NCBI GenBank assembly: GCA_964654285.1
Contig: CAZZJC010000020.1
Location: 1-64,000, forward strand
DNA from: BJHQ01 sp964654285
GTDB lineage: Bacteria > Planctomycetota > UBA11346
Reading direction: 5' to 3'
Length of the DNA: 64,000 bases
The position numbers were made by a program, and so were the translations under genes. Shown one piece after another: positions 53,213 through 63,351 of the stretch (positions are counted from its first letter, which is position 1; each line of letters opens with the position of its first letter). The notes beneath the pieces were generated by a model. That model saw only the letters and a program-made list of their open reading frames with translations, did no database searches and was not told the origin of the DNA.

Positions 53213-54565
53213 CTAGTGCTCCGGATTGCGCAGCGCGTCGGCGTCCCCGTCCGCCGGGGCCAAGCGCAGGCCGAGCGTCTCGCGCACCAGGGGCAGGGCG
53301 GAGAGGAAACCGGCGGTCTCCATGTAGGCGAAGCCGCCCCCGGCCGCCCGCCGCATGTGGCCGAGCAGCCGCCCGAACCAGCGCTGCGGCCGGGGCGGCA
53401 CGAGGCCGACCCGGTGCCCGGGCGTGAGCAGCACCGGGCATTGCGCCCGCCGCCCTTCGTCGTCAGCGACCTCGGCGGCGATCCCGAAGAATCCGGCGAA
53501 TCCCGCCGTGACGATGCCGGGATCGGCATTTTCGAGCGCGCGGCGCATCGGCTCGGAACGGACATCGATGCAGAAGACCGCATGCGCCGCCGGCCGCCGC
53601 GGCGGTGGCGTCGGCGCGGCGTTCGCGGCCAGGGGCGCAAGCACGCGCCGCCGGAAACCGAGTTCCGCCGCCAGCAATGGCAGCAGATCCTCGGCCGGAC
53701 TCGATCCGGATCCCGCCGGCACCACGGGATGCCGCAGGTGCTGCGGGGCGCGCGGATGCAGCCGGGCCAGGCCGGCCTCGCAGGCGAGCAGGATCGCGGC
53801 GAGGTCGGCGACCTGATCGAGATCGGACCCGGCCCAACCGGCGCGACGCAAGGCGCCGGCCCAGCCCTGCATCGAACCGAGCAGGTGCAGGACGTAGTCC
53901 TCGATCGATCCGGTCGGAACCGCCAGGTCCGCCAGCAGCCGCGCGCAGGCCTCCTCCCGCCGGGGCGGCAGGCTGGCGACCCAGTGGTGGAAGCCGGCCA
54001 GGCCGTGCGCAGCGAGGGTGCGATCGAGCGCGGCATAGCGGAGCCAGTCATGCCAGACGTCGGATTCCGCCAGGGCGGGGAAGCGCGCGATGCCGCCCTC
54101 GCTGCGGCCGGCCAGGAAGGCCCCGAGCACCCCCGCGATGGTCGCCGGCCAGGGTTCGAGCCCATGAGCGGCGTAACGCCGGGCGACGCTCTGCACCTGG
54201 GGGCCACGGTGGCGCAGGTGGACGCCGGTGCCGGAAAGGTGGGCCAGCACCGGTTCGACGCGGTCAGGTTCCAACCCGAGCAGCAGCCGGGCCCGTTCGA
54301 GATCGTCGGCATCGAACCGTCCCGCCCGCCAGGCCGTCGCCAGGCTGGCCGGGGTCGGCAGCACGCCATCGCCCAGGCAGCGGCGCAGCCGCGCGTCCGC
54401 AGCCGGCACCGGCTCATCGGCGACGCCCAGGTAGGGATTGACCGCGACCAGCTCGTCGAGCCCCCACAGCGGCGCGATGCGCCGGCAGGCACGTTGGATG
54501 GCCTCCAGATGATCGGAGCGGATCGCCTCGGCTGGATCGGCCGGGATGTCGAGGACGGTGTTCAT
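53213..54565 (-). CDS. DabA, N-terminal fragment up to the amber codon
   Basis: 450 residues from the ATG at 54565 to TAG. It carries Cys332/Asp334 of the metal site but lacks the His and Cys encoded downstream. The ATG overlaps the dabB stop (ATGA), so translation is coupled to dabB. On its own it is probably non-functional. See the whole-gene entry. Confidence 0.7.
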   Translation of the reverse strand: MNTVLDIPADPAEAIRSDHLEAIQRACRRIAPLWGLDELVAVNPYLGVADEPVPAADARLRRCLGDGVLPTPASLATAWRAGRFDADDLERARLLLGLEPDRVEPVLAHLSGTGVHLRHRGPQVQSVARRYAAHGLEPWPATIAGVLGAFLAGRSEGGIARFPALAESDVWHDWLRYAALDRTLAAHGLAGFHHWVASLPPRREEACARLLADLAVPTGSIEDYVLHLLGSMQGWAGALRRAGWAGSDLDQVADLAAILLACEAGLARLHPRAPQHLRHPVVPAGSGSSPAEDLLPLLAAELGFRRRVLAPLAANAAPTPPPRRPAAHAVFCIDVRSEPMRRALENADPGIVTAGFAGFFGIAAEVADDEGRRAQCPVLLTPGHRVGLVPPRPQRWFGRLLGHMRRAAGGGFAYMETAGFLSALPLVRETLGLRLAPADGDADALRNPEH

Positions 54566-56118
54566 GGCAGGACTCCTTCAGCGCGGGGATGACGATGCGG
54601 CCACCACGCCGCGAGGGCGCGTTCGGCCGGAATGGAGAGGTAGAAGCCCCGGTTGGCATGGATGCGCAGGGCCTGGCCCCAGGCGGTTCGGCCCGCCCAG
54701 GGCAGCAGGACCCCCAGGGTGCCGAGGGCGATCAGGACGGCGCCGACCGCGAGCGCGAGCACGGCCTCGGCCGGACCCCGGGCGGCCAGATCCGGAACCT
54801 GGCCCAGGCTGGACCCGAGCCAGACGTGCAGGGCGTGCAGACCGGGAACGGCGACGAGGACCAGGCCGAAGGCGGCCAGTCCACCGCGCCAGGGCAGGCC
54901 CGGCAGCGCCGCGACCAGCAGTTGCGCCGCCGCCAGGCTGATCACCAGCAGCAGCAGCGCTCCGCCGGGAATCAGCGCCGGCGATCCGATCGTGATCCAG
55001 GCCACGCCCCAGGTCAGGGCCGCAGCCAGCAGCAGGGCCGCCAGCCAGCGGGCCAGGGCGCTGGTCCAGTCGCCGGTCGCCTGGGGCACCGGCATCCGGG
55101 CGACGGCGGGCGACCCCGAGCGCAGGAAGGCGTGCGACTTGTAGCAGCCGTGCCCGAGCAGGTGGATGAGCGCGGCGGCGAACGCGCCCAAGCCGCACTC
55201 CAGGATCATGAATCCCATCTGCGCCACCGTCGACCAGGCCAGGGCCTTCTTCACATCGGTCTGCGCCCACATCGCCAGCATGCCGAGCACCGCGGTGGTG
55301 CAGCCGACGACCACCAGCAGCGTCAGGGCGGGAGCGGCCTCGGTCAGGAGCGGACTCAGGCGGATGAGCAGGAATCCGCCGGCATTGACGATCCCGGCGT
55401 GCATCAGGGCCGAGACCGCGGTCGGGGCCTCCAGGGTCTCGGGCAGCCAGCCATGCAGGGGCGCCTGGGCCGATTTCGCGATCGCCGCCAGGGCGAGGGC
55501 GAACCCGACCCAGACCAGGGCCTCGTGCTGGGCCGGCCCGGCCGCGGCGCTGAGCGCGCGCAGATCCAGGGTGCCGAAGGTCGCGAACAGGATCACCAGG
55601 GCGGTCGCCAGACCCAGGTCGCCGATCCGGCTGACCACGAACTTGTAGCGCGCGGCCAGCACCGCCGCCGGACGGTCCTGATGGTGCACCAGCAGCCGGT
55701 GCAGGCCGGCGCTCACCAGCAGCCAGCAGAGCGCCAACAGGAGGAGGTTGGCGCTGAGCACCAGCAGCGTCGCCGCCGCCAGGGTGAGGGCGAGGGTGCG
55801 CAGGAAGGCGCTACGCCGCGGATCCCCCAGGAGCTGCCGTCCGCTGTAGCCCGTCACCGCCGCAGCCACCAGCCCGATCAGCGCCGCCATCGCCAGGGAG
55901 ACCCGATCGAGCAGGAATCCGAACCCGAGCCCCGGCGCGATCTCCACCAGCGGCAGGTGGATGCCCGTCGCCGGCACCAGCGCGCATCCGGCCAGGCCCG
56001 CGCCCCCCAGCGCCAGCCACCAGATCGTGGCCGGCCGGTCGGAGCGGGCAGGCCAGGCCCAGGCGCAGAGGAGCGGGACCAGGACGACGCCGAGCAGGGA
56101 GAGGGCCGGGATCAGCAT
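54562..56118 (-). CDS. dabB: DabB membrane subunit (NADH dehydrogenase subunit 5-like)
   Basis: 518 residues with about 13-14 membrane helices. It has the proton-antiporter-like fold of NuoL: FVVSRIGDLGLATALVILF, KSAQAPLHGWLPETLEAPTAVSALMHAGIVNAGGFLL and DVKKALAWSTVAQMGFMILECGLG hold the conserved Lys/Glu/His of the ion path, but no complex I genes surround it. With DUF2309 downstream this is the DAB pair, which energises CO2 hydration to bicarbonate by a cation gradient. The start at 56118 is 25 bases downstream of a clear promoter. Confidence 0.92.
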   Translation of the reverse strand: MLIPALSLLGVVLVPLLCAWAWPARSDRPATIWWLALGGAGLAGCALVPATGIHLPLVEIAPGLGFGFLLDRVSLAMAALIGLVAAAVTGYSGRQLLGDPRRSAFLRTLALTLAAATLLVLSANLLLLALCWLLVSAGLHRLLVHHQDRPAAVLAARYKFVVSRIGDLGLATALVILFATFGTLDLRALSAAAGPAQHEALVWVGFALALAAIAKSAQAPLHGWLPETLEAPTAVSALMHAGIVNAGGFLLIRLSPLLTEAAPALTLLVVVGCTTAVLGMLAMWAQTDVKKALAWSTVAQMGFMILECGLGAFAAALIHLLGHGCYKSHAFLRSGSPAVARMPVPQATGDWTSALARWLAALLLAAALTWGVAWITIGSPALIPGGALLLLVISLAAAQLLVAALPGLPWRGGLAAFGLVLVAVPGLHALHVWLGSSLGQVPDLAARGPAEAVLALAVGAVLIALGTLGVLLPWAGRTAWGQALRIHANRGFYLSIPAERALAAWWPHRHPRAEGVLP

Positions 56119-56143
56119 GGATAATGCGCCTTTGAATACGCGA

Positions 56144-56172
56144 TATATAACACACGAAATATAGTTCTGCAA
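56144..56172 (-). promoter_or_regulatory. putative dabBA promoter
   Basis: On the minus strand TTGCAG (56172-56167) and TATATA (56149-56144) are exactly 17 bases apart in an unusually AT-rich patch (56120-56175). The transcript would have a leader of about 20 bases before the dabB ATG at 56118. Confidence 0.55.
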
Positions 56173-56342
56173 TGATGCAGGTCGATACACCGGCCCGGGT
56201 GGACGCCGGATCACGAAAAATGCGGCGATCCAGCCTGTAGAACCCGGTGGTCGGGGCGGTTCCGCCCTTACCCCGGCGGGCCGGGACCGGTGCGGCGACG
56301 AAGGCTGGATTGCCGTCGCGCCGTCCCTGCTAGCCTGCGGCC

Positions 56343-57203
56343 ATGACCGCAGCCCCACTGCACTGCCAACTCGGCGCCATCGCCAGCGCCGCCGCGCGCG
56401 CCGGCGGCGCCGCCGCGCTCGTCCACTTCCGCGATCCGCGCCTGGGCGTGGAATGGAAGCCCGACGCCTCGCCGGTGACCCGTGCCGACCGCGAGGCCGA
56501 GGCCGCGATCCGCAGCGTGGTCGCCGCCGCCCTGCCGGGCGACTGCTGGCTCGGCGAGGAGACCGGCGAGGCGGTGCTGGGCGGCGGAGCGCCACCAGCG
56601 CCCGGCGCCGCCTATCGGCGCTGGATCGTCGATCCGGTCGATGGCACCCGCAACTTCGTACGCGGCGTTCCGCTCTGGGCGACCCTGGTCGCCTGCGAGG
56701 AGGTCTCGGCGAGCGGTTCGCAGGTGGTCGCCGCCGCGGTCGGCATCCCGGCCCTGGATGAATGGTATGACGCCGTGCTGGGCGGCGGCGCCCGCTGCAA
56801 CGGCACGCCGATCCGGGTGTCCACCGTCGATCGTCTGGATCAGAGCCTGTGGTGCTTCGAAACCCCAGGAAAATGGTGGGATCGCGCCGGCATCGCGGGC
56901 GTGTTCAGCGACCTGGCCGGCACCGTCGCGCTCGCGCGCGGCCTGAGCGATGCCTACGGCCACATGCTGGTCGCGAGCGGTCGGGCCGAGCTGATGATCG
57001 AGCCGTCCCTGAGCATCTGGGATGTCGCCGCCACCAGCCTGGTCGTGACCGAGGCCGGTGGGCGATTCAGCGATCTCGCCGGTCGTCCGAGCATCACCAG
57101 CCAGAACGCCGTGGTTTCCAATGGCCGCGTGCATGAGGCGGCACTCGACCTGATCCGCCGCCACCGCAAGACCTCCGGGCCGACCGGATCAGCGCCGGCG
57201 TAA
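56343..57203 (+). CDS. inositol monophosphatase-family phosphatase
   Basis: 286 residues. The metal-site motifs are WLGEETGE (Glu72 region), WIVDPVDGTRNFVRG (residues 94-108) and SIWDVAATSLVVTEAGG. The family includes histidinol-phosphatase, inositol-1-phosphatase and 3'(2'),5'-bisphosphate nucleotidase; RVHEAALDLIRRH at the end and overall length fit the histidinol-phosphatase (HisN) branch slightly better, but the substrate is not settled. It lies alone between the dab operon and citrate synthase. Confidence 0.88.
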   Translation: MTAAPLHCQLGAIASAAARAGGAAALVHFRDPRLGVEWKPDASPVTRADREAEAAIRSVVAAALPGDCWLGEETGEAVLGGGAPPAPGAAYRRWIVDPVDGTRNFVRGVPLWATLVACEEVSASGSQVVAAAVGIPALDEWYDAVLGGGARCNGTPIRVSTVDRLDQSLWCFETPGKWWDRAGIAGVFSDLAGTVALARGLSDAYGHMLVASGRAELMIEPSLSIWDVAATSLVVTEAGGRFSDLAGRPSITSQNAVVSNGRVHEAALDLIRRHRKTSGPTGSAPA

Positions 57204-57294
57204 CGTTTCCCTCGCATGGGGGTTTGACCTCCGTGGACAGCTCCCCACCCTCCCAGCAACCTCCTCAGACCCCAAACTCTCCCAAGGCCCGCCC

Positions 57295-58578
<1,284 letters not shown>

Positions 58579-58637
58579 TTCACGGGGCGCTGCCCCGGCC
58601 CCCGCGAGGGGCCTTCGCCCCTCGACCCCACGGTCGC

Positions 58638-59054
58638 TGGAAAGTTGAAACCGTGGGGAGGGGAGGTTTTGATCGCGGGGCTATTTGCCCGGATGGCGCG
58701 CTGACGCGCGCGGAGTCAGACGGAGCATTTTCCTTCGTCTCGCGGGTCATCCGACCCACGAAATGACGGGTTATGCGGATTTCCCCGGAGATTCTCAGCC
58801 TAGACTGATCGCGTCGCCTACTTCGCCCAGACGACGTGCGGGGCTTCGCTTCGGTCTCCACAGCGGTTGGAAAGTTGAAGCCTTGGGAGGGGAGGTTTTG
58901 ATCGCGGGGCTATTTGCCCCGATGGCGCGCTGACGCGTGCGGAGTCAGACGGAGCATTTTCCTTCGTCTCGCGGGTCATCCGACCCGCGAAATGAAGGGT
59001 TATTCGGATTTTCCTGGGAAAATTTCCGGCCAGGAATGATCACGTCGTCTACTT
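58638..59054. repeat. imperfect ~230-bp tandem duplication reaching the 3' end of the HTH gene
   Basis: Two consecutive similar segments, starting TGGAAAGTTGAA at 58638 and 58868, share long identical blocks (for example GGAGGGGAGGTTTTGATCGC and TCAGACGGAGCATTTTCCTT). Each ends with CTACTTCGCCCAGACG, at 58818 and 59055; the latter is the stop and last codons (Val-Trp-Ala-Lys) of the minus-strand gene. The 58.8 kb copy thus carries a spare 3' end of that gene. No ORF is supported in the region. Confidence 0.75.
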
Positions 59055-60092
59055 CTACTTCGCCCAGACGTCGATCGTGACGCGGTCCTCGCCCTGCTTG
59101 ATCAGGGGGTAGGTCTTGCCGCTCTTGGAAGCGGCCTTGTCGCCTTCGACGCGGACGATGTCGAAATCGTTGATGCGCTTGGATTCAGGGCCGGTGCCGC
59201 TGCCCTTGCCGCGGTAGGCCTGGTAGCGCCAGGAGGCCTTCTCGTTGCCGGGGGTGCTGGCGATGTCGCGGTATTCGGCGCCAGGGTTCTCGGCGGCGAA
59301 CTTGGCCTTGTCGGGTTCGACGGTGAAACCGGTGAAGGTGGTCGTCATCGGCACCCACAGGGTGTCGCTGGTGCCGCGCGCCTGGTTGCCGGCGGCGTCC
59401 TTCTCGTCGCGGGTGGCATTGGCGAGGAAGTAGTAGGGCGCGACCAGGAACAGGCCGAAGAGCAGGGTGAACAGCAGGACCAGGAACCAGGCCCAGTGCA
59501 CCGAGGCGACCTCGGCGCGGGCGCGGTTCGAGCGCACGCTGCGGCGGCTGTCGGCGGGTTCGCTCTGATTCGGGCTGTCCTGCTGCTGGCCTTCGATCTC
59601 GGTGGTGACGCCGATCGAGGAGGTGGTGCCGCCGACGTGGGTGTCCTCGACCGCGGTGACCACGGCGGTGTTGGAGTCGGTGAAGTTCAGCGCCGGCTTG
59701 GAGAGGGCGGCGGTGCCGGTCTTTTCCGGGGTGGCCTTCAGTTCGGTGGTCTTGCCGTCATCGAAGTTCACCACTTCCAGTTCATCACCGAAGGTGATCG
59801 AGTCCTCGCCGGACTTGCGTCCCGCCGCCTGGCCTGCGGCCGGCTGCGAGATGGTTTCCGAGGTGTCGTCGACGACCTTGCCGAGATCGATCTGGAGGTT
59901 GTCCGAGTCGCCGGTGAGGACGATGGTGCCGTCGTCTTCCTTCTTGAGCTTCTCGACATCGTCCTTGTTGAGCAGCAGTTTGCCGCCGACGCGCTGGGCG
60001 CGGATCGCGCCCTTGTTGATGTGCGCGATCAGGGTCGCTTCATCGCATTCCAGGATCTGCTTGGCTTCCTTGGATTCGATCATGTCGGCCAT
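59055..60092 (-). CDS. membrane-anchored protein with excisionase-type HTH domain
   Basis: 345 residues. The N-terminal 50 residues (MIESKEAKQILECDEATLIAHINKGAIRAQRVGGKLLLNKDDVEKL) are a MerR/excisionase-type helix-turn-helix. An acidic, Thr/Ser-rich cytoplasmic linker (55-195) leads to one membrane helix at about 200-224 (WAWFLVLLFTLLFGLFLVAPYYFLA). The last 120 residues would be outside the cytoplasm and are not recognised. The layout suggests a membrane-tethered DNA-binding or scaffold protein. Start at 60092 chosen by the HTH. Confidence 0.75.
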   Translation of the reverse strand: MADMIESKEAKQILECDEATLIAHINKGAIRAQRVGGKLLLNKDDVEKLKKEDDGTIVLTGDSDNLQIDLGKVVDDTSETISQPAAGQAAGRKSGEDSITFGDELEVVNFDDGKTTELKATPEKTGTAALSKPALNFTDSNTAVVTAVEDTHVGGTTSSIGVTTEIEGQQQDSPNQSEPADSRRSVRSNRARAEVASVHWAWFLVLLFTLLFGLFLVAPYYFLANATRDEKDAAGNQARGTSDTLWVPMTTTFTGFTVEPDKAKFAAENPGAEYRDIASTPGNEKASWRYQAYRGKGSGTGPESKRINDFDIVRVEGDKAASKSGKTYPLIKQGEDRVTIDVWAK

Positions 60093-60314
60093 GGCTGGGG
60101 CTCCGGGGCCGGTGTGACGGGCGGATTGGCCCACCGGCGGGGGGCAACCCTAGGAAGCCCCCGATCGCCAGCATCCAGACCGGGCCGGGCCCATCGCCGT
60201 CCGGCTCATACACCGTCCGGGTGGGAAGCGGTCCGGGTGATGGTGCAGATCGCGCGCGATGTTGCAGGGCGGATGGACGATTGCGGCGTGGATCCGCGCT
60301 TGAATCCTGCCGGC

Positions 60315-61352
60315 ATGAGCCAGCTCAGCGCGTCCGAGGCCCTCGATCTCGTCCGCCGGCCCGGGGGCATGGATGCCGGCGAATCGACGCTCCTGCTCGA
60401 TCTGCTGGTCGGCGGCGGATTGGCGCCGGAACGCTCGGCCGCGATCCTGGTGGCATTGGCGCGGCGCGGTGAAACCGCCGTCGAACTCGCGGCCTTCGTC
60501 ACCGGCCTGCTGGCGCGGGCGATCCCGGTATCGCTTGCGGGCGGCAGTCTCGATCCGGTCGGCACCGGCGGATCCGGCCTGACCCGCTACAACGTCTCGA
60601 CGACCGCCGCCTTCATCGCCGCCGCCGCCGGGGTGCCCATCGCCAAGCACGGCAACCGGGGATCGGCGCGCAGCAATGGGAGTTTCGACTTCCTGGAGGC
60701 GCTCGGCGTCCCGTTCCAGCTGCCGCCCGACAAAATCGCCCGGCTGCACGCCGAGACCGGGGTCTGCTTCCTCTTCGCGCGCGCCTTCCATCCCGCCATC
60801 GCCGCCGCCGCCCCGGCGCGCAAGCTCGCCGCCGCCGAGGTGAAGCGCACGATCTTCAACCTCGCCGGTCCGCTCGCGAATCCCGCCCGGCCGACGCGGC
60901 GGCTGATCGGCGCCTGCGACGAGCGCATCGCGCGCCTGCTTGCCGATACCATGGCCATCCTGCGCGTCGACGGTGCGGTGGTGGTGAGCGGCCATCCCGG
61001 CATCGACGAGGTCTCGGTCACCGGCGCGACCTTGGTTTGGGAGATCACCGCGAGCGGTCAGCACCACCGCGTCATCGCCCCCGCCGTGCACCACGGCATC
61101 CAGCATCAGGATCTGCCCGGCGGCGACGCGGCGGCCAACGCGGCGCTCTTCCACGATCTCATCAATGGCCGCCTGGGCGGGCCGCTGCTCGACATGGTCC
61201 TGGTCAACGCCGGGGTGGCGATCGACGCCTGGCACGGGCGGGCCATCTCGACCGCGGGCGAAGGTCTGCGCCAGGCGCGCGAGCTGGTCGCCAGCGGCGC
61301 GGTCGCCCGCACCTTCGCCCGGCATCGCGACCTGGCCTCAAGGCTGGCGTGA
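60315..61352 (+). CDS. trpD: anthranilate phosphoribosyltransferase
   Basis: 345 residues. DPVGTGGSGLTRYNVSTTAAFIAAAAGVPIAKHGNRGSARSNGSFDFLEALG is the PRPP-binding signature, HPAIAAAAPARKLAAAEVKRTIFNLAGPLANPARPTRRLIG the anthranilate-binding block and VVSGHPGIDEVSVTGAT the C-terminal loop. It adds phosphoribose to anthranilate in tryptophan synthesis. The normal KHGNRAVSS segment is KHGNRGSARSNGS here, slightly unusual. No other trp gene is nearby. Start at 60315; an in-frame ATG at 60240 is possible. Its TGA is the first three bases of a hairpin repeat array. Confidence 0.92.
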   Translation: MSQLSASEALDLVRRPGGMDAGESTLLLDLLVGGGLAPERSAAILVALARRGETAVELAAFVTGLLARAIPVSLAGGSLDPVGTGGSGLTRYNVSTTAAFIAAAAGVPIAKHGNRGSARSNGSFDFLEALGVPFQLPPDKIARLHAETGVCFLFARAFHPAIAAAAPARKLAAAEVKRTIFNLAGPLANPARPTRRLIGACDERIARLLADTMAILRVDGAVVVSGHPGIDEVSVTGATLVWEITASGQHHRVIAPAVHHGIQHQDLPGGDAAANAALFHDLINGRLGGPLLDMVLVNAGVAIDAWHGRAISTAGEGLRQARELVASGAVARTFARHRDLASRLA

Positions 61353-61735
61353 GCAGCCGTCAGGCTGCTCACGGGGGAGCAGCCGGAGGCGCGTTACGGG
61401 GGCGGANNNNNNNNNNNNNNNNNNNNNNNNNNNNNNNNNNNNNNNNNNNNNNNNNNNNNNNNNNNNNNNNNNNNNNNNNNNNNNNNNNNNNNNNNNNNNN
61501 NNNNNNCCCGGACAAACAAGAATCCGGGACGGCGAAGCCGACCCTTCCGGCGCAGCCGGAACCCCGCGTAGCGGGGAAATTCTGTGGCAGCAGCCGTCAG
61601 GCTGCTCACGGGGGAGCAGCCGGAGGCGCGTTACGGGGGCGGACAGCCCCCGGACAAACAAGAATCCGGGACGGCGAAGCCGACCCTTCCGGCGCAGCCG
61701 GAAGCACGCGTAGCGGGGAAATTCCTTGGAAGCCG
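61350..61735. repeat. tandem array of 142-bp multi-hairpin units with an assembly gap
   Basis: Copy 1 starts at 61352 and copy 2 at 61589, ending about 61730, followed by a truncated start of a third (GCCGTCAG). The units are about 90% identical to those at 38824-39105 and contain the same hairpin chain. Bases 61407-61506 are exactly 100 Ns. Without Ns copy 1 is 137 bases; adding the five bases CAGCC present in copy 2 makes the expected 142, so the true gap is 5 bases plus any whole number of extra units. Confidence 0.88.
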
Positions 61736-62551
61736 TCAGCTCCGCCGGAGCAGATCGCCCACCGCCTGCAATAAGCCTCCTTCTTCCGCCGGTGCCGCGC
61801 GATGCGGCGTCGCAGCCAGGAGTTCCGGGTGGCCATCGGCCATGGCGATGCCGTGGCCGACCGCGCGGATGAGCGGCACGTCGGTGAGGTCGTCGCCGCA
61901 GGCGATGGCCTCGGCGGGATCGATGCCGAGATGGGCGAGCAGGGCGAGCGCACCGGTGCCCTTGTCGGCCTCGGCGGCGGTGATGTAGATCGCCTGGCCG
62001 CGATCCGCGGGGATCACCCGGCAGACGCTGCCGGCCAGCCGTGCGAGTTCGCGGGCAACCTCCGCCAGGCGCGGGTCCGGCGTGTCGCTCCAGACGGTCA
62101 GGCGCAAGGCGTCTTGGCGTCGGGCCGCAGCCAAGGTCGAGATTGGCATCGAGGTGACGCCCCACTGCGCCCGCACCTCGGGGCCGACTTCGGGATCGTA
62201 GGCCAACGCGCCCGCAGCCGAGGCGAGACCGATGCGGCAGTGCGGCAGGTGGAGGCGGATGGCGCTGCACAGCACATCGATCGTGGCTGCGGGAATGGAA
62301 CGGCGCCACGTCCAGCCGCTCGGGCCATGCCGCACGTCCGGGCCGCCGGCGAAGACGCCCTGGTCCGCCAGGCGGGCGAGGTCGCCCAGCACCATAGCGG
62401 CGGAACCGTGGTAGCGCGCGGTGGCGACCAGTACGATGATGCCGGATCGCTCGGCCAGCGCGATCAATTCGCGATGCGCGGTATGCAGGCGCTGCTGCCG
62501 GTCGAGCAGGGTGCCGTCGAGATCGAACACCAGCGCACGGATTCTCGACAT
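61736..62551 (-). CDS. HAD-superfamily hydrolase, Cof-like
   Basis: 271 residues. Motif I is LVFDLDGTLLDRQ (nucleophile Asp and acid/base Asp), motif II is LVATARYHG, motif III is EADKGTGALAL, and motif IV is ACGDDLTDVPLIRAVGHGIAMADG. A cap domain of the C2 type lies in the middle (about residues 85-185). It probably dephosphorylates a small sugar phosphate or nucleotide; the substrate is unclear. Its stop is in the truncated repeat unit of the adjacent array, and the convergent trpD lies beyond it. Start at 62551. Confidence 0.88.
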   Translation of the reverse strand: MSRIRALVFDLDGTLLDRQQRLHTAHRELIALAERSGIIVLVATARYHGSAAMVLGDLARLADQGVFAGGPDVRHGPSGWTWRRSIPAATIDVLCSAIRLHLPHCRIGLASAAGALAYDPEVGPEVRAQWGVTSMPISTLAAARRQDALRLTVWSDTPDPRLAEVARELARLAGSVCRVIPADRGQAIYITAAEADKGTGALALLAHLGIDPAEAIACGDDLTDVPLIRAVGHGIAMADGHPELLAATPHRAAPAEEGGLLQAVGDLLRRS

Positions 62552-63351
62552 GCCGGAATCCTGGGCGCCCAGATATGTGGGCAAGTCTGCGGGCGGGTCT
62601 CGTTTCCGGAACCCAGTGAAATCACTGGTTTTCACCTTGTGTTTTCCACCGTGAGCAAATTCCCCCTTGCCTATGGGAAACGGCTTGGCTACAAGCCGCG
62701 ACGCTTTCGCCCTTCGTACCGGTCGTCAGGGCCATCCGAAGTGTTCCGAAACAGCCCCCAGAACCACCGAAAGGAACCAGCCATGTCCAACTCCGCCCGC
62801 ATCGATTCAGCGCGCCTTGTTCGGATTTCCGCTCGGTTCCTCGGCCGGTCCTATGGTCCAGGGGCAGGGCGGAAGACCGCCAAGGCCGCGCCGGGGATGC
62901 GACCAGCATTCCTGGCCGCCGGCCTATCCAACTGGCCGCTCTCGGCCGACGGCTGGCTCCAAGCCGGCTGACCCCCGGGCCGGTTGATGGCCCGAACCCG
63001 GCACCCGCTGCCGGATCCCCATAGCGTTTCACCGACCTGACCCCCCAGCGGGTGCAGGCATCCCACCCGACCTGAGCCCGTCGCCCTGCGCGATGTGGCC
63101 GGTCCGGTGGAGGTTCAGGCTTCGTCCGTCTACATGCGACGGTGGGGCCGGAATGGTGGCGACGCGACGGGATCCCAGCAGTTGAGGTCGGAAGCCCGGT
63201 AACAAGCGACCGGATCCGCCGCTGAATCCGAACGAAACCGAACTGTCCAGGCATCATCGTCAGCGATTCCATCACCTCACGTCGATCCCGCCGATTCACT
63301 CGTCCCGCTCATTCCGACCGTCGTTCCGCACTCCGCGAAAGACCATCCGCC
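62552..63351. other. intergenic region with one small candidate ORF
   Basis: About 800 bases between the divergent HAD and ABC genes. Apart from the small ORF at 62783 I see no gene, tRNA or repeat array. The inverted pair CACCCGCTG/CAGCGGGTG at 63001-63056 is widely spaced. Promoters for both flanking genes should be here but are not obvious. Confidence 0.4.
62783..62971 (+). CDS. small hypothetical protein (62 residues)
   Basis: ATG at 62783 with AAAGGAA about seven bases upstream, a good ribosome site, and a TGA at 62969. The product is basic (SNSARIDSARLVRISARFLGR..) and short, with no recognised motif. The codon pattern fits the window, but random open frames of this size are common at high GC, so this is a weak candidate. 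Confidence 0.3.
   Translation: MSNSARIDSARLVRISARFLGRSYGPGAGRKTAKAAPGMRPAFLAAGLSNWPLSADGWLQAG

Larger units (their letters stand above)
52205..54565 (-). pseudogene. dabA: DabA inorganic-carbon uptake protein, interrupted by one in-frame TAG
   Basis: Read through, the frame gives 786 codons, the usual size of DabA (DUF2309). The zinc-site residues known from the Halothiobacillus protein are all present: Cys332 and Asp334 in FCIDVRSEP, and His490 and Cys505 in LLCGHDASSANNPQAAGLSCGACGG. Between them, codon 451 is TAG (53213-53215) in the same frame; there is no indel. Since TAG serves as a normal stop for lspA, phoH, vapC and the ABC gene here, this should truncate the protein before half the zinc site. 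Either a recent nonsense mutation, a sequencing error or readthrough. Confidence 0.85.

Noticed and set aside
52205..54565. Frameshift in dabA
   Set aside because: Codon counting shows both halves are in one frame; only the TAG at 53213-53215 separates them.
61407..61506. Low-complexity or unusual DNA in the N run
   Set aside because: Exactly 100 Ns is a scaffold placeholder, not sequence.
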